A DNA stretch of 64,000 nucleotides from Chromatiaceae bacterium (GTDB taxonomy: Bacteria; Pseudomonadota; Gammaproteobacteria; Chromatiales; Chromatiaceae), in contig JADKCI010000002.1 of NCBI GenBank assembly GCA_016714645.1, positions 744,001 through 808,000 of the forward strand. The letters run 5' to 3'. The position numbers were made by a program, and so were the translations under genes. Shown in pieces: positions 1-9,540 of this stretch (position 1 is its first letter; every line of letters starts with the position of its first letter). The notes below the pieces were generated by a model that saw only the letters and a list, made by a program, of their open reading frames with translations, was not told the DNA's origin and ran no database searches.

Positions 1-2094
1 GCGGCCCCCGCCGCCGCCATTCAGGAGATCCGCATCGGCGTCCTCAGCCATCGTGGTACCGACCTGACCCTGGCGCACTGGCAACCCACCGCTGACTACC
101 TGACGACTGCCATGGAGGGCTATCGTTTCGAGATCGTCCCGTTGCCCTTCAGCCGCATCACCGAGTTCGTGGAGATGGAGTTCGTGGACTTCATCCTGGT
201 CAATCCCGGCATCTATGTCGGCCTGGAGGTGCGCCACGGTATCTCGCGCCTGGCCACCCTCAACAACCGGGTCGGCGCCCTGAGCCTGAACCAGTTTGGC
301 AGTGTCATCTTCACCCGCCAGGAACGGGGGGACATCAACGACCTGACCGACCTGGCCGGCCAGGCCTTTCTGGCGGTGGACGAGACCTCTCTCGGTGGCT
401 TCGAGATGGCCTGGGACGAGTTGTTGCGCCAAGGGGTCGATCCCTACCACGACTTCGCCAGGCTGGATTTCGCCGGTGACCACGACAGCGTGGTGATGGC
501 GGTGCTGCTGGGCCAGGCGGACGCCGGCACGGTACGCACCAATATCCTGGAACGGATGGCGGCGGAGGGGCTGATCGATCTGGACCAGTTCAAGGTGCTC
601 AATCCCCAGCCCACCAACCGCTTTCCCCTGGTGCACAGTACCGGCCTCTATCCCGAATGGCCCTTCAGCAAGGTCAGCCACACCGCCAACGAGCTGGCCC
701 AGAAGGTGGCGGTAGCCCTGCTCAAGATGCCCCCCGACCACCCCGCGGCCCTGGCGGGAAGCTTTGCCGGCTGGACCGTGCCTCTCGACTACCAGCCGGT
801 CCACGAGCTGTTCCAGCGCCTCAACCTGCCCCCCTATGCCCAGGACTTCACCCTCCGTGACGTGGTCCAACGCTATCTGGTCTGGGTGGTGACGGGGCTG
901 GTCCTGCTTTTGCTGTTCGCCTTCCTGCTCTACCGGATCTGGGGCCTCAATCGCCAACTCCTCAGGGCCAAGATGAGCCTGGAGGCGCAACACCTCCTGA
1001 TCCTCAACTCCGTCGCCGACGGCATCTACGGGGTTGATCGTGAGGGCAATTCTACCTTCGTCAACCGCGCCATGGCCGAGATGACCGGCTGGCGCGCCGA
1101 GGAGGTGGTCGGGCGTAACCAGCACGAATTGCTCCACCATACCCGCATCGATGGCAGCCACTTTCCCGCCCAGGAGTGCCCCGTCTATCGAAGCTGTCAG
1201 GACGGCAAGGCCCGTCATATCCCCGAGGACCGCTTCTGGCGCAAGGATGGCAGCCCCTTTCCGGTGGAGTATGCCTGCTCCCCCCTGCGGGATGACAACG
1301 GCGGCATTGTCGGCGGCGTGGTGGTGTTTCGGGATATCAGCGAGCGCCAGCACAGCGAGGAGGCCAGCCGCCGGCACCAGCTCGAACTGGCCCACCGGGA
1401 CCGTCTCAATACCCTGGGCGAGATGGCCGCCGGTATTGCCCACGAAATCAACCAACCCCTCACGGCCATCGCCTCTAATGCCCAGGCCTGCATCCGCCTT
1501 CTCGACGCCGGTCTGGACGCCGACCGGGCCGGGCGTCTGAGCGATGCCCTCGCCCACATCGCTCTGCAGGCCCAGCGCGGCGGCGACATCATCCGCCAGG
1601 TGCGCCAGTTCGTTAAAAAGGATGCCCCGGTCAAGACCGCGGTGGACATCAACGAACTGGTCCAGAAGGTCGTGGCGCTGATCCGGCCCGAGGCCCAGCG
1701 GGTCGGGGTCCAGATCCATACCCAACTCGCCTCCGGCCTGCCCCACGTCTGGGCGCAGGATATCCAGATCCAGCAGGTCATCATCAATCTCGCCACCAAC
1801 GGCATCGATGCCATGGCCGACCCCGGCCTCCCCGAACGGTGCCTCACCATCGCTACCGCGGCGGGCGCCCCCGGCCAGGTCGATGTTGAGGTGCGCGATA
1901 CCGGCACGGGGGTGGACGAGGCCATGCGCACGGAAATCTTCAAGCAGTTCGTCACCACCAAAAGCCGGGGCATGGGCCTCGGGCTGTCCATCAGCAAGGG
2001 CATCCTCGATGCCCACGAGGGCAGGATCGCCCTGGAAGCGACGGGCCCCACCGGGACCCTGTTTCGCTTTAGCCTTGCCGCGCCAGGCACCTGA
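1..2094 (+). CDS. TtrS-like sensor histidine kinase (5' partial)
   Basis: Membrane sensor kinase; the frame is open from base 1, so the start lies upstream. Seen: an N-terminal substrate-binding domain of the PhnD/TtrS type (to about base 830), one membrane segment (about 865-940, VVTGLVLLLLFAFLLYRIW), a PAS domain (about 1000-1350), the HisKA H-box (AAGIAHEINQPLTAIASNA, about 1420-1480) with the phospho-accepting His, then HATPase N-box (INLATNGIDAM), G1 (VRDTGTGVD) and G2 (GMGLGLSISKGI). This order is that of the tetrathionate sensor TtrS, which signals to a FixJ-type regulator; such a regulator follows 93 bp downstream. Kinase identity is secure; the ligand (tetrathionate or another sulfur oxyanion) is inferred from architecture only. 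Confidence 0.88.
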   Translation, partial: AAPAAAIQEIRIGVLSHRGTDLTLAHWQPTADYLTTAMEGYRFEIVPLPFSRITEFVEMEFVDFILVNPGIYVGLEVRHGISRLATLNNRVGALSLNQFGSVIFTRQERGDINDLTDLAGQAFLAVDETSLGGFEMAWDELLRQGVDPYHDFARLDFAGDHDSVVMAVLLGQADAGTVRTNILERMAAEGLIDLDQFKVLNPQPTNRFPLVHSTGLYPEWPFSKVSHTANELAQKVAVALLKMPPDHPAALAGSFAGWTVPLDYQPVHELFQRLNLPPYAQDFTLRDVVQRYLVWVVTGLVLLLLFAFLLYRIWGLNRQLLRAKMSLEAQHLLILNSVADGIYGVDREGNSTFVNRAMAEMTGWRAEEVVGRNQHELLHHTRIDGSHFPAQECPVYRSCQDGKARHIPEDRFWRKDGSPFPVEYACSPLRDDNGGIVGGVVVFRDISERQHSEEASRRHQLELAHRDRLNTLGEMAAGIAHEINQPLTAIASNAQACIRLLDAGLDADRAGRLSDALAHIALQAQRGGDIIRQVRQFVKKDAPVKTAVDINELVQKVVALIRPEAQRVGVQIHTQLASGLPHVWAQDIQIQQVIINLATNGIDAMADPGLPERCLTIATAAGAPGQVDVEVRDTGTGVDEAMRTEIFKQFVTTKSRGMGLGLSISKGILDAHEGRIALEATGPTGTLFRFSLAAPGT

Positions 2095-2187
2095 CCGGCT
2101 ACAATCCCCTCCCTGGCCATGACCGGGGCGCCGGACCCTGATCCCCCCGGCGCCAACGGCCAGGACCCATAGCACCCCGGGGGACCC

Positions 2188-2814
2188 ATGTCAGCGCGGC
2201 AACCAACCATCTATATCGTTGATGACGACGAGCAGGTGCGGGAATCGATCCAACTCCTGATGGAATCGGTGGGCCTGGGGGTGGAAAGCTACGGCTCGGC
2301 CCAGGACTATCTCGATCATTTCAGCCCCGACCAGCAGGGCTGCCTGATCCTGGATGTGCGGATGCGGGGGATGAGCGGTCTGGAGTTGCAGACCCGCCTG
2401 CAACAGGTCCCCAACCACCCCCCCATCGTCATGATCTCGGCCCATGGCGATGTCCCCATGGCGGTGCGCGCCCTCCAGGCCGGGGCCCTTGATTTCCTGG
2501 AGAAACCCTTCAACGCCCAGGCCCTCCTCGACAGCGTTCACCGGGCCATGCAGCAGGACGCCCTGCGTCGCGGCGAGGCCAGCCGTCTCGCCGAAATCAA
2601 GGAGCATATTGCCCGCCTGACCCCCCGGGAGGCCGAGGTGATGCGGCGGGTGGTGGATGGTCAGCGCAACAAGGTGATCGCCAGCGAGATGAATATCACC
2701 CAATCCACCGTGGAGGTGCATCGGGCCCGGGTGATGGAAAAAATGGCCGCCAAGACCCTCTCGGAACTGATGCGGATGCTGGTCACCCTGGAGATTTGCG
2801 AGGGTAAGGGGTAA
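2188..2814 (+). CDS. TtrR/FixJ-type response regulator
   Basis: Two-domain response regulator of 208 aa. The receiver domain (about residues 5-120) has the acidic pair DDDE, the phospho-acceptor Asp in LILDVRMRGMSG and the Lys in FLEKPF. The C-terminal LuxR/NarL helix-turn-helix begins at LTPREAEVMRRVVDG (about 143) with the recognition-helix segment MNITQSTVEVHRARVMEKM. It lies directly downstream of the sensor kinase on the same strand and almost certainly forms the cognate pair. Targets are not visible here; in TtrSR systems they are tetrathionate reductase genes. Confidence 0.9.
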   Translation: MSARQPTIYIVDDDEQVRESIQLLMESVGLGVESYGSAQDYLDHFSPDQQGCLILDVRMRGMSGLELQTRLQQVPNHPPIVMISAHGDVPMAVRALQAGALDFLEKPFNAQALLDSVHRAMQQDALRRGEASRLAEIKEHIARLTPREAEVMRRVVDGQRNKVIASEMNITQSTVEVHRARVMEKMAAKTLSELMRMLVTLEICEGKG

Positions 2815-2911
2815 AGGGGGGATGGCTTCCCGGGGATTGGACCTGCTTCCTCAAGTTGACAGGATGTGCGCTTGCCATAAGATACATGTAACGAACCCTA
2901 GGAGAAGCCCC

Positions 2912-3139
2912 ATGTCTATGCCCTTGTCCGTGAAGGAGCGGGTCCAGAAGCGTCGCGAGGTGCTGCGTGCATCTGGCTTGCGACCCGTGCAACTTTGGGT
3001 GCCTGATACCCGGCGCCCTGGATTCGACCAGGAGTGTCTGCGGCAGTCGCTCGCCGTCGCGCAGGCGGACCTGGCGGATCAGGATCTGATGGACTTTCTT
3101 GACCAGGTCTTGAGTGATGCCGAAGAGGGGATGGCATGA
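2912..3139 (+). CDS. MazE-like antitoxin (DUF3018 type)
   Basis: Small 75-aa protein. The ATG at 2912 is chosen because it follows a good ribosome-binding site (taggagaa, about 8 nt upstream). Seen: N-terminal SVKERVQKRREVLRASGLRP and then the W-x-PDTRRPGF motif typical of DUF3018 MazE-type antitoxins, with an acidic C-terminus. The stop overlaps the start of the next gene by 4 bp (ATGA), the usual coupling of antitoxin and toxin. It should neutralise the downstream MazF-family RNase and repress its own operon. Confidence 0.85.
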   Translation: MSMPLSVKERVQKRREVLRASGLRPVQLWVPDTRRPGFDQECLRQSLAVAQADLADQDLMDFLDQVLSDAEEGMA

Positions 3140-3459
3140 GGCGTGGCGATCTGGTGACGGTGGCCATGCCCGGGGATTACGGCAAGCCGCGGCCAGCCCT
3201 GGTTATTCAGGCCGACCAGTTCAGCGCCACCGCCAGCCTGACGGTCGCGCTAATCACGACGTCCTTGGTCGATGCCCCCTTGATTCGCCTGACCCTTGAT
3301 CCAACCCCCGAGAATGGTCTCCGTAAGATCTCGCAGGTCATGATCGACAAGGTCATGACGGTACGCCGGGAAAAACTGGGCTTGCCTTTTGGTCGACTCG
3401 ATAACAACACCATGCTCACGATCAACCGGGGGTTGGCTCTCTTTCTCGGATTTGCCTAG
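3136..3459 (+). CDS. MazF/PemK-family mRNA interferase toxin
   Basis: 107-aa toxin with the PemK/MazF fold: N-terminal MRRGDLVTVAMPGDYGKPRP, a strand containing ALVIQ, a central hydrophobic strand VALITTSLVDAPLIRL, and the conserved segment S-QVMIDKVMTVRREKLG with the catalytic-loop residues. It is translationally coupled (4-bp overlap) to the DUF3018 antitoxin. Family members cleave single-stranded RNA at short motifs. Length and all core motifs are intact, so an active toxin is likely. Confidence 0.88.
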   Translation: MRRGDLVTVAMPGDYGKPRPALVIQADQFSATASLTVALITTSLVDAPLIRLTLDPTPENGLRKISQVMIDKVMTVRREKLGLPFGRLDNNTMLTINRGLALFLGFA

Positions 3460-3596
3460 TCGGTGAAGAGGCGGGCTGGGCCCAGGCTGCCCACCGTGGT
3501 CGGCCAGCAGCGGGAGCGCCTCGCTGGCGAGTGGTTGTTCCTCGACCGCCCGTTGCTCGGTGATATCGATGTCTTTGTGGCTATTTCCAATGGCGC

Positions 3597-4400
3597 CTAT
3601 CGTTCCGGCCCGGTCAGCCGGTCGAGCCGTAACCGCTGCCGCTGGTCGAAGAGGCGCCGGGAGCCGACCCAGACGGCGGCGGCACTGCCGAGGCCGGTGC
3701 CGGCGGAGATGAGGAAGAGGATCATCATCTGGTACTTGGCGGCCTCCATGGGTGGGCTGCCGGCAAGGATCTGGCCGGTCATCATGCCCGGCAGGCTGAC
3801 CAGGCCGGCGGCGGCCATGGAGTTGATGATGGGGATGAGGCCGGCGCGGATGGAGTCGCGGCGGATGTCGCGGATGGCGCATTCCCAGCTCTGGCCCAGC
3901 AGCAGGCGGGCCTCGATGCCGCCGCGTCCCTCCCAGGCCTGGCGGCTGAGGTTGTCGAGGGTAATGGCAATGCCGCTCATGGTGTTGCCCAGCAACATGC
4001 CGAGCAGCGGGATCAGATACTGGGGCTGGTACCAGGGTTCGACCCCAATGATGAGGATCAGGGCCAGGATGATGACGCTGAAGGAGGAGATGAACATGGA
4101 GAGGGTGCCGATGCCAAAGCCCCAGGCACCCCGGTAGCGGTGCTTCTGCCGTGCCACGACCTCCCAACCGGCGACGCCGAGCATCACCAGGGTCCAGAGG
4201 CCGGTTAGGACGAAGCTGGTCTGGGCGAAGAGGAAATTCAGCACCAGGCCGATGAGGCTAAGCTGGATGGCGCTGCGCAGGGCGGCCACCAGTACCCGCT
4301 TTTCCACCCCCAGGTGCAGGCGCCAGGAGAGCAGGGCCAGCAGCAACACCAGGCTGGCGGCCAGTCCGAGGTCGAAGGGGCTGAGGACAATAAGTTCCAT
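3597..4400 (-). CDS. fetB: FetB-like ABC transporter permease
   Basis: 267-aa integral membrane protein of the UPF0014/FetB family with about seven hydrophobic segments. Characteristic stretches are RSAIQLSLIGLVLN, the central PLLGMLLGNTMSGIAI and the late SLPGMMTGQILAGSPP loop. The start codon overlaps the stop of the ATP-binding gene by one base. In E. coli FetAB exports iron and helps resist oxidative stress; the same role is inferred here from family and operon. Confidence 0.9.
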   Translation of the reverse strand: MELIVLSPFDLGLAASLVLLLALLSWRLHLGVEKRVLVAALRSAIQLSLIGLVLNFLFAQTSFVLTGLWTLVMLGVAGWEVVARQKHRYRGAWGFGIGTLSMFISSFSVIILALILIIGVEPWYQPQYLIPLLGMLLGNTMSGIAITLDNLSRQAWEGRGGIEARLLLGQSWECAIRDIRRDSIRAGLIPIINSMAAAGLVSLPGMMTGQILAGSPPMEAAKYQMMILFLISAGTGLGSAAAVWVGSRRLFDQRQRLRLDRLTGPER

Positions 4401-5104
4401 CAGGCGTCTGGCTCCTCTTGCTCATCCACCAAACGGTCGCCCTGGATGACCAGGCGGCGGGCGCCGGGCAGGCCTGGGGCTGGCCGGGCCAGGCGGCGGC
4501 GCTGGTCCGGGTCATGGCTCACCCAGAGCACGGCGGCGCTCTGTTCGCGGCGATAGTCCTGGATCAGGTCCTCGACCCGGTCGCGATTGGGCGGGTCCAG
4601 GTTAGCGGTGGCCTCGTCGAGCAGCAGCACCCGGGGCTGGAGGACCAGCAGGCGCGCCAGTGACAGGCGCTGGCGTTCGCCGGTGGACAGGCGGGAGACG
4701 GTCCATTCCAGCACCTCGGGCGCGAAGCCGAGACGGGCTAGGAGGGCGGGGATGGACTGGCCAGCTTCATCGGCCGGGGTTGAGCAGCCAACACCTCTTC
4801 GCTTCCCAGGCCCGCTGGCGGGTGCCTGATCGAAGTGATCCCCCACCTGATCAAACCACCAGAAGGACTCCGCCGGCAGCAGGGCCACGCGGCGCCGCCA
4901 TTCGGGCGCGGGCAGGGAGGAGCAGGCCGTGCCGTCCAGCCAGGCCTCGCCCTCGTGAGGGTCCAGGTCCGCCAGGGCGCGCAGCAGCAGGCTCTTGCCG
5001 GAACCGGAGGGGCCAGAGAGCAACACCAGGTCCCCCGCGGCCAGGGTGAGATCCAGCGGTGCCAGGTTGAGGGTCTTGAGCCCCTGGAGTCGTAGAGCGG
5101 CCAT
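4400..5104 (-). CDS. fetA: FetA-like ABC transporter ATP-binding protein
   Basis: 234-aa ABC ATPase: Walker A GPSGSGKSLLLRAL (about residue 32), Q-loop region, ABC signature LSTGERQRLSLARLL, Walker B VLLLDEATANLDP and the switch His in WVSHD. It pairs with the FetB permease that follows with a 1-bp overlap, and starts one base after the trmB stop. The segment around residues 87-105 (DQAPASGPGKRRGVG) is a longer linker than usual and looks like a lineage-specific insertion. Predicted iron-efflux ATPase. Confidence 0.9.
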   Translation of the reverse strand: MAALRLQGLKTLNLAPLDLTLAAGDLVLLSGPSGSGKSLLLRALADLDPHEGEAWLDGTACSSLPAPEWRRRVALLPAESFWWFDQVGDHFDQAPASGPGKRRGVGCSTPADEAGQSIPALLARLGFAPEVLEWTVSRLSTGERQRLSLARLLVLQPRVLLLDEATANLDPPNRDRVEDLIQDYRREQSAAVLWVSHDPDQRRRLARPAPGLPGARRLVIQGDRLVDEQEEPDA

Positions 5105-5105
5105 G

Positions 5106-5876
5106 TCAGCGGCGCAGGAAAATCAAGTCCCAGACCCCATGCCCCAACCGCTGGCCACGCTGCTCGAACTTGGTCAAGGGGCGATCCTCGGGACGGGGGG
5201 CGAAGGCGCCGGGACCGGCGGTGTTCATAAAGATAGCGTCGCTCATCGTCAGCACCTCCATCATCCTCAGGGCATAGGGCTCCCAGTCGGTGGCGGCGTG
5301 GAAGAGACCGCCGGGGCGGATGACCCGGGCCAGCCGGGTTACGAATTCCGGATTGAGGATGCGCCGCTTGTGGTGGCGCTTTTTGGGCCAGGGGTCGGGA
5401 AAGAGCAGATAGATCCCCGCCAGGCTGGCGGGTGCCAGGCCCCGGTCCAGCAGGTCCACGGCGTCCTGGCGCAGCAGGCGCAGATTGCCCAGGCCGCGCC
5501 GTTCGATCTCCAGCAGCAGGTGGCCAACGCCGGGGCCATGGACCTCGATGCCGAGGTAATTGCGCTCGGGGTGGCGCGCGGCGATCTCCGCCAGGGTCTC
5601 GCCATTGCCGAAGCCAATCTCCAGATAGACGGCTTGGTCGTTACCGAACAGGGCGGGCAGGTCGAGGGCCTGACCCGGCCCCCACTCGACACCGTAACGC
5701 GGCCAGAGCTCGGCAAAGGCGCGCTCCTGGGCCTCGGTCAGCCGGCCCTGGCGCAGCACATAGCTGCGGATGGGGCGCCGCTGGGGTGAATGATCCGGCG
5801 GTGACTCGATCAGAAGGGGAACCCTTCCCGGGCGGGCCTGGACATGAGATGGCGACGGTTCCTGGCTAGGGGTCAT
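5106..5876 (-). CDS. trmB: tRNA (guanine-N7)-methyltransferase
   Basis: About 256-aa class I SAM methyltransferase that makes m7G46 in tRNA. Seen: the SAM-binding motif YLEIGFGNGETLAEIA, NYLGIEVHGPGVGHLL, the Asp of LRQDAVDLL, and the TrmB hallmark IYLLFPDPWPKKRHHKRRI followed by TDWEPYA. I chose the ATG at 5876; a TTG seven codons upstream is also in frame. First gene of a trmB-fetA-fetB operon with near-zero spacing. Confidence 0.93.
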   Translation of the reverse strand: MTPSQEPSPSHVQARPGRVPLLIESPPDHSPQRRPIRSYVLRQGRLTEAQERAFAELWPRYGVEWGPGQALDLPALFGNDQAVYLEIGFGNGETLAEIAARHPERNYLGIEVHGPGVGHLLLEIERRGLGNLRLLRQDAVDLLDRGLAPASLAGIYLLFPDPWPKKRHHKRRILNPEFVTRLARVIRPGGLFHAATDWEPYALRMMEVLTMSDAIFMNTAGPGAFAPRPEDRPLTKFEQRGQRLGHGVWDLIFLRR

Positions 5877-5938
5877 GGCTTGGCGGTGGAGGCGCAAGGA
5901 TAAACGATTTCACGAGGTGGCGAGGCGCGTCCGGCCCC

Positions 5939-7660
5939 CTAGCTCTTGGCGTCGCCCTCCTCGCGTACCAGGGCGTAATCGGTGCGCCGCACGCCGCGTA
6001 CCAGCATGTCGGTATCCTCGCCGGCGACCCCCAGGCTCTCCAGGGCCTCCGCGGCCAGGCGCAGGCTGGCCTCCAGGGCCTCGGGGAAGGCCTTGTTAGC
6101 CCCCGCCCGCAGGAGGGCGTCACTGGTATCGAGGTCCCGGGCCCGCGCCACGATGGTGGTTTTGGGGGCGAGATCTCGGATCAGAGTGGCGGCGCGTAGG
6201 GCGGCATTGCGGTCGTCCAGGGTCAGCACCACCAGATCCACCTTCTCGATGTGGACGGCGACCAAGAGGTCCAGGTCGGTGACATCCCCGTAATAAACCG
6301 GGTGGCCCTGGCGGCTGAACTCGGCCACTCGCGCCTGTTCCGTGTCGAAGGCGATGTAGGGGATGCCGCTGCTGCCCAGGATGGTGCCGACGGTGTGGCC
6401 TACGCGGCCATAGCCGGCCACCAGGGCCCGGAAGTGGTGTTCGTCACCCTGGTGGGAGAAGGGGAAGACTCCATCCCTGGGCGCTACCGGCACGGTCATG
6501 CGCGAAGCCAGGGCATCGCCCAGGCGGACCAGTAGGGGCGTGATCAGCATGCTGAAGGAGATGATGCCGACGGCCAGCACAAAGGTGGTGTCGTCGATGA
6601 TGCCCATGGCCTTGGCGGCGCCAAAGAGCACGAAGCCGAACTCCCCGCCCTGGGACAGGATGAAGGCGACCCGAGTCGCCGTCTGGCGGGTCTCGCCGAA
6701 GGCCAGGCAGAGACCGAAGAGGACGGCGATCTTGATGGCGACGATGGCGATGACGAGACTCAGGAAGAGCCAGGGCGTCGCCGCCAGGGCGCCGACATCC
6801 ACCGACATGCCCACGGCGACAAAGAAGAGGCTCATGAGCAGGCCCTTGTGGGGCTCGATGGCGGCCTGAATCTGCAGGTTGTAGCGTGAGCCGGAGAGGG
6901 CGACCCCCATAAGGAAGGCCCCCAGGGCCATGGACATGCCCGCCACTTCCATGGCCCAGGCGGCGCTGAAGACCGCGGCCATGGCGACCAGAAAGAAGGC
7001 CTCCCGATTGTTATGGCGCGCCAGGAGATCAAGGATGCGGGGAATCAGGTAATAGCCGGAAGCCACGACCAGGACCACGGCCACCATGACGGTCAACACC
7101 TGCTGGATAAGGGGTACATCCCCCGACAGGGTGCCCACGTCCCCCAGGATGGGCACCAGGGCGAGCAGGGGGACGACCGCCAGATCCTGCATCAGGAGGA
7201 TGGCAAAGGTGGTTTGCCCATGGGGGCTGGCGATCTCGCCCTTTTCCTGCAGGATCTGGATGACGAAGGCGGTGGAGGAGAGGGCCAGGGTCAGGCCGGC
7301 GAGAAGGTCGATGCCCCAATCGGGCTGGGAAAAGTGCATGAAGACGGCGATGAAGGCACCGGATACCAGAATCTGCAGGGAGCCCAGCCCGAACATGGAG
7401 CGTCGCAGGGACCAGAGGCGGCGGGGATGCATCTCCAGGCCGATGACGAAGAGCAGCAGCACCACCCCCAGTTCGGTGAAATGGCGCAGATCATCCACAT
7501 GCTGGGTGATGGTGGGTCCCGGGGTATGGGGTCCGATGAGGATACCAGCCACCAGCAGGCCCAGCACCGACCCGAGCCCAAAGCGCCGGAAGATAGCCAC
7601 GGCGAGGGCGGTGGCGGTGAGCAGGATCACGGCGGAATAGACGAAGGATTTGGGTTCCAA
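5939..7660 (-). CDS. KefB/KefC-type cation/proton antiporter (CPA2) with RCK domain
   Basis: Integral membrane antiporter: about 12 hydrophobic segments over the first 380 residues (GSVLGLLVAGILIGPHTPG near the N-terminus), then a cytoplasmic TrkA-N/RCK domain starting at ALVAGYGRVGHTVGTIL with the Rossmann glycines. The TTG at 7660 is the most likely start: it sits 8 nt after a GGGAG ribosome-binding site and gives the family-typical N-terminus L-EPKSFVYSAVILL; the frame could extend to a GTG at 7744. Family members exchange K+ (or Na+) for H+; glutathione gating as in KefBC is not proven. Same strand as the CvrA-type antiporter 103 bp upstream. Confidence 0.88.
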   Translation of the reverse strand: MEPKSFVYSAVILLTATALAVAIFRRFGLGSVLGLLVAGILIGPHTPGPTITQHVDDLRHFTELGVVLLLFVIGLEMHPRRLWSLRRSMFGLGSLQILVSGAFIAVFMHFSQPDWGIDLLAGLTLALSSTAFVIQILQEKGEIASPHGQTTFAILLMQDLAVVPLLALVPILGDVGTLSGDVPLIQQVLTVMVAVVLVVASGYYLIPRILDLLARHNNREAFFLVAMAAVFSAAWAMEVAGMSMALGAFLMGVALSGSRYNLQIQAAIEPHKGLLMSLFFVAVGMSVDVGALAATPWLFLSLVIAIVAIKIAVLFGLCLAFGETRQTATRVAFILSQGGEFGFVLFGAAKAMGIIDDTTFVLAVGIISFSMLITPLLVRLGDALASRMTVPVAPRDGVFPFSHQGDEHHFRALVAGYGRVGHTVGTILGSSGIPYIAFDTEQARVAEFSRQGHPVYYGDVTDLDLLVAVHIEKVDLVVLTLDDRNAALRAATLIRDLAPKTTIVARARDLDTSDALLRAGANKAFPEALEASLRLAAEALESLGVAGEDTDMLVRGVRRTDYALVREEGDAKS

Positions 7661-7763
7661 GGAGGCTGCTCCCGAGGCTGGGTTATCGGATTCTACACTA
7701 GGGCGCCATCCTGTCACGGCGGGATGGCTGGCGCTTTTCACCAACCATTCCCGCCCACCCGGT

Positions 7764-9491
7764 TCAACCCTTCGGCGTTTTCAGTTTCAAGCCAACCTTG
7801 ATGATGCGGTTGTGCTCCATGCGGCGGACCACCAGTTCCACATTCTGGAGATTGAGCCGGTCACCCACCACGACCTGGGTCTCCAGCCGCTGGCGCAGGT
7901 AGGCATCCAGGGTCAGATCCCGGTCCCGGTCCACCAGGACGACACCATAGGCAGCGGCGACGTCGCCCAACCTGGCGTCGCCGTTGAGGACGAATTCACC
8001 GAAGAAGACCAGATCCGATAGCCGGCTGGGGGTCGTGATGGGGGCCAGGAGGCGATCCAGAGCCTCCAGGTCCACCGGGTCGATGACGAGCAGGAGTTGA
8101 TCGCCGGCGCGCAGATCCTCCCATACGACCTGGTCGAGCAATTCACCCTGGCGCAGGTGGGCAACCGGGCGGGTGGAGGGGGGCAGGCGGGGGAAGGGGC
8201 GCGGTTCGGCCACCAGGGGGGTGTTGGCCGCCAGTTCATACCCCACCAGTTCCAGTTCCCGCTCGCCGGGCAGATCGATCTCCAGTCGTTCCACCACCTG
8301 GGCCCGGGGCGGGAGTTCCAGCTTCAGCCAGCGCGCCAGCAGGGGGATGGTCCAACCCTGGGCGAGGAGGGAGACGAGGACGACGAAAAAGACGATGTTG
8401 AAATAGACGTGGGCCTGCTCAATGCCGGCGAGCAGGGGAAAGAGGGCCAGGACGATGGGGACGGACCCACGCAGACCCACCCAGCCGATGAAGACCTGTT
8501 CCCGCCAGGGAAAGTGGAAGGGCACCAGGCAGAGCCATACCGCTAGAGGCCGGGCCACAAAGCTCAGCAGGGCGGAGAAAAGGAGGGCGTCCAGGGCCAC
8601 GGGCAGGAGTTCCGAGGGGGTCACCAGGAGCCCGAGGACCAGGAACATGCCGATCTGCGCCAGCCGGGCCATGCCGTCGTGAAAACGACCGATGTAGCGC
8701 CGCCCCTTGAGGGGTTGGTTGCCGACCACCAGCCCAGCCAGATAGATGGCGAGGAAGCCGCTGCCCTCGAAGACCGACACCAGACCAAAAAGGGTGAGCC
8801 CCATGCTCAGCACGGCGAGGGGATGGAGGCCCGGCGGCAAGTCGAGGTGGTTGACGAGCCAGGCGATGGCGTAGCCGCCAGCCAGGCCCAGGAGGACACC
8901 GAGTCCCATCTGCTGGACGAAGGCCATGGCCACCGTCGCGCCCAGATTATCCCGAGGGTCCAGGATCAGCTCGATCAGGATCAGGGTCAGGAAGATCGCC
9001 ATGGGGTCGTTGCTGCCGGATTCGATTTCCAGCGTGGCCTTGACCCGCTCCTTGAGTTCCAGGCCGCGGGAGCGCAGCAGGGAAAAGACGGCGGCGGCGT
9101 CGGTGGAGCCGACGATGGCCGCCAGGAGCAGCGCCTCCAGGGTGCCCAGGCCCAGAAACCAGGCGGCGCCAAGCCCCGTGATGGCGGAGGTCAGGAGGAC
9201 GCCAATGGTCGCCAGCGCCAAGGCGGGCTGGAGACCGACGCGGAAGCTGCGCACCGAGGTGGCCATGCCGCCGTCGAAGAGGATGACGGCCAGGGCCAGA
9301 CTGCCGATGAGGTGCGTAACCTGGACGTTGTCGAAGTGGATGTCCCCTGGTCCTTCCTCCCCCAGCAGCATGCCGATAATGAGGAAGACGAGCAGCACCG
9401 GCATGCCCAGCCGCTGGCCCACCAGGCTGGCGAGGATGCTGATGAGGAAGGCCAGGGAGGTAATGAGGATGATCTGATTGGTGAGATCCAT
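7764..9491 (-). CDS. CvrA/NhaP2-type potassium/proton antiporter
   Basis: 575-aa CPA1-type antiporter: about 12 membrane segments in the first 400 residues (VGQRLGMPVLLVFLIIGMLLGEEGPG, and the ion-site region VGSTDAAAVFSLLR...IESGSNDPMA), followed by a soluble TrkA-C-like domain (ERLEIDLPGERELELVGYEL) and a C-terminal CorC/HlyC-like domain (LVFFGEFVLNGDARLGDVAAAYG). This layout matches NhaP2/CvrA, which protect cells at low osmolarity or high K+. It sits between a KefB-type antiporter and a universal stress protein, suggesting a stress/ion-homeostasis block. Confidence 0.9.
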   Translation of the reverse strand: MDLTNQIILITSLAFLISILASLVGQRLGMPVLLVFLIIGMLLGEEGPGDIHFDNVQVTHLIGSLALAVILFDGGMATSVRSFRVGLQPALALATIGVLLTSAITGLGAAWFLGLGTLEALLLAAIVGSTDAAAVFSLLRSRGLELKERVKATLEIESGSNDPMAIFLTLILIELILDPRDNLGATVAMAFVQQMGLGVLLGLAGGYAIAWLVNHLDLPPGLHPLAVLSMGLTLFGLVSVFEGSGFLAIYLAGLVVGNQPLKGRRYIGRFHDGMARLAQIGMFLVLGLLVTPSELLPVALDALLFSALLSFVARPLAVWLCLVPFHFPWREQVFIGWVGLRGSVPIVLALFPLLAGIEQAHVYFNIVFFVVLVSLLAQGWTIPLLARWLKLELPPRAQVVERLEIDLPGERELELVGYELAANTPLVAEPRPFPRLPPSTRPVAHLRQGELLDQVVWEDLRAGDQLLLVIDPVDLEALDRLLAPITTPSRLSDLVFFGEFVLNGDARLGDVAAAYGVVLVDRDRDLTLDAYLRQRLETQVVVGDRLNLQNVELVVRRMEHNRIIKVGLKLKTPKG

Positions 9492-9540
9492 GGGCTTGTC
9501 CGTCAGGGTGGCGATGGGGACTAGTAACTCGGCGGCCTTC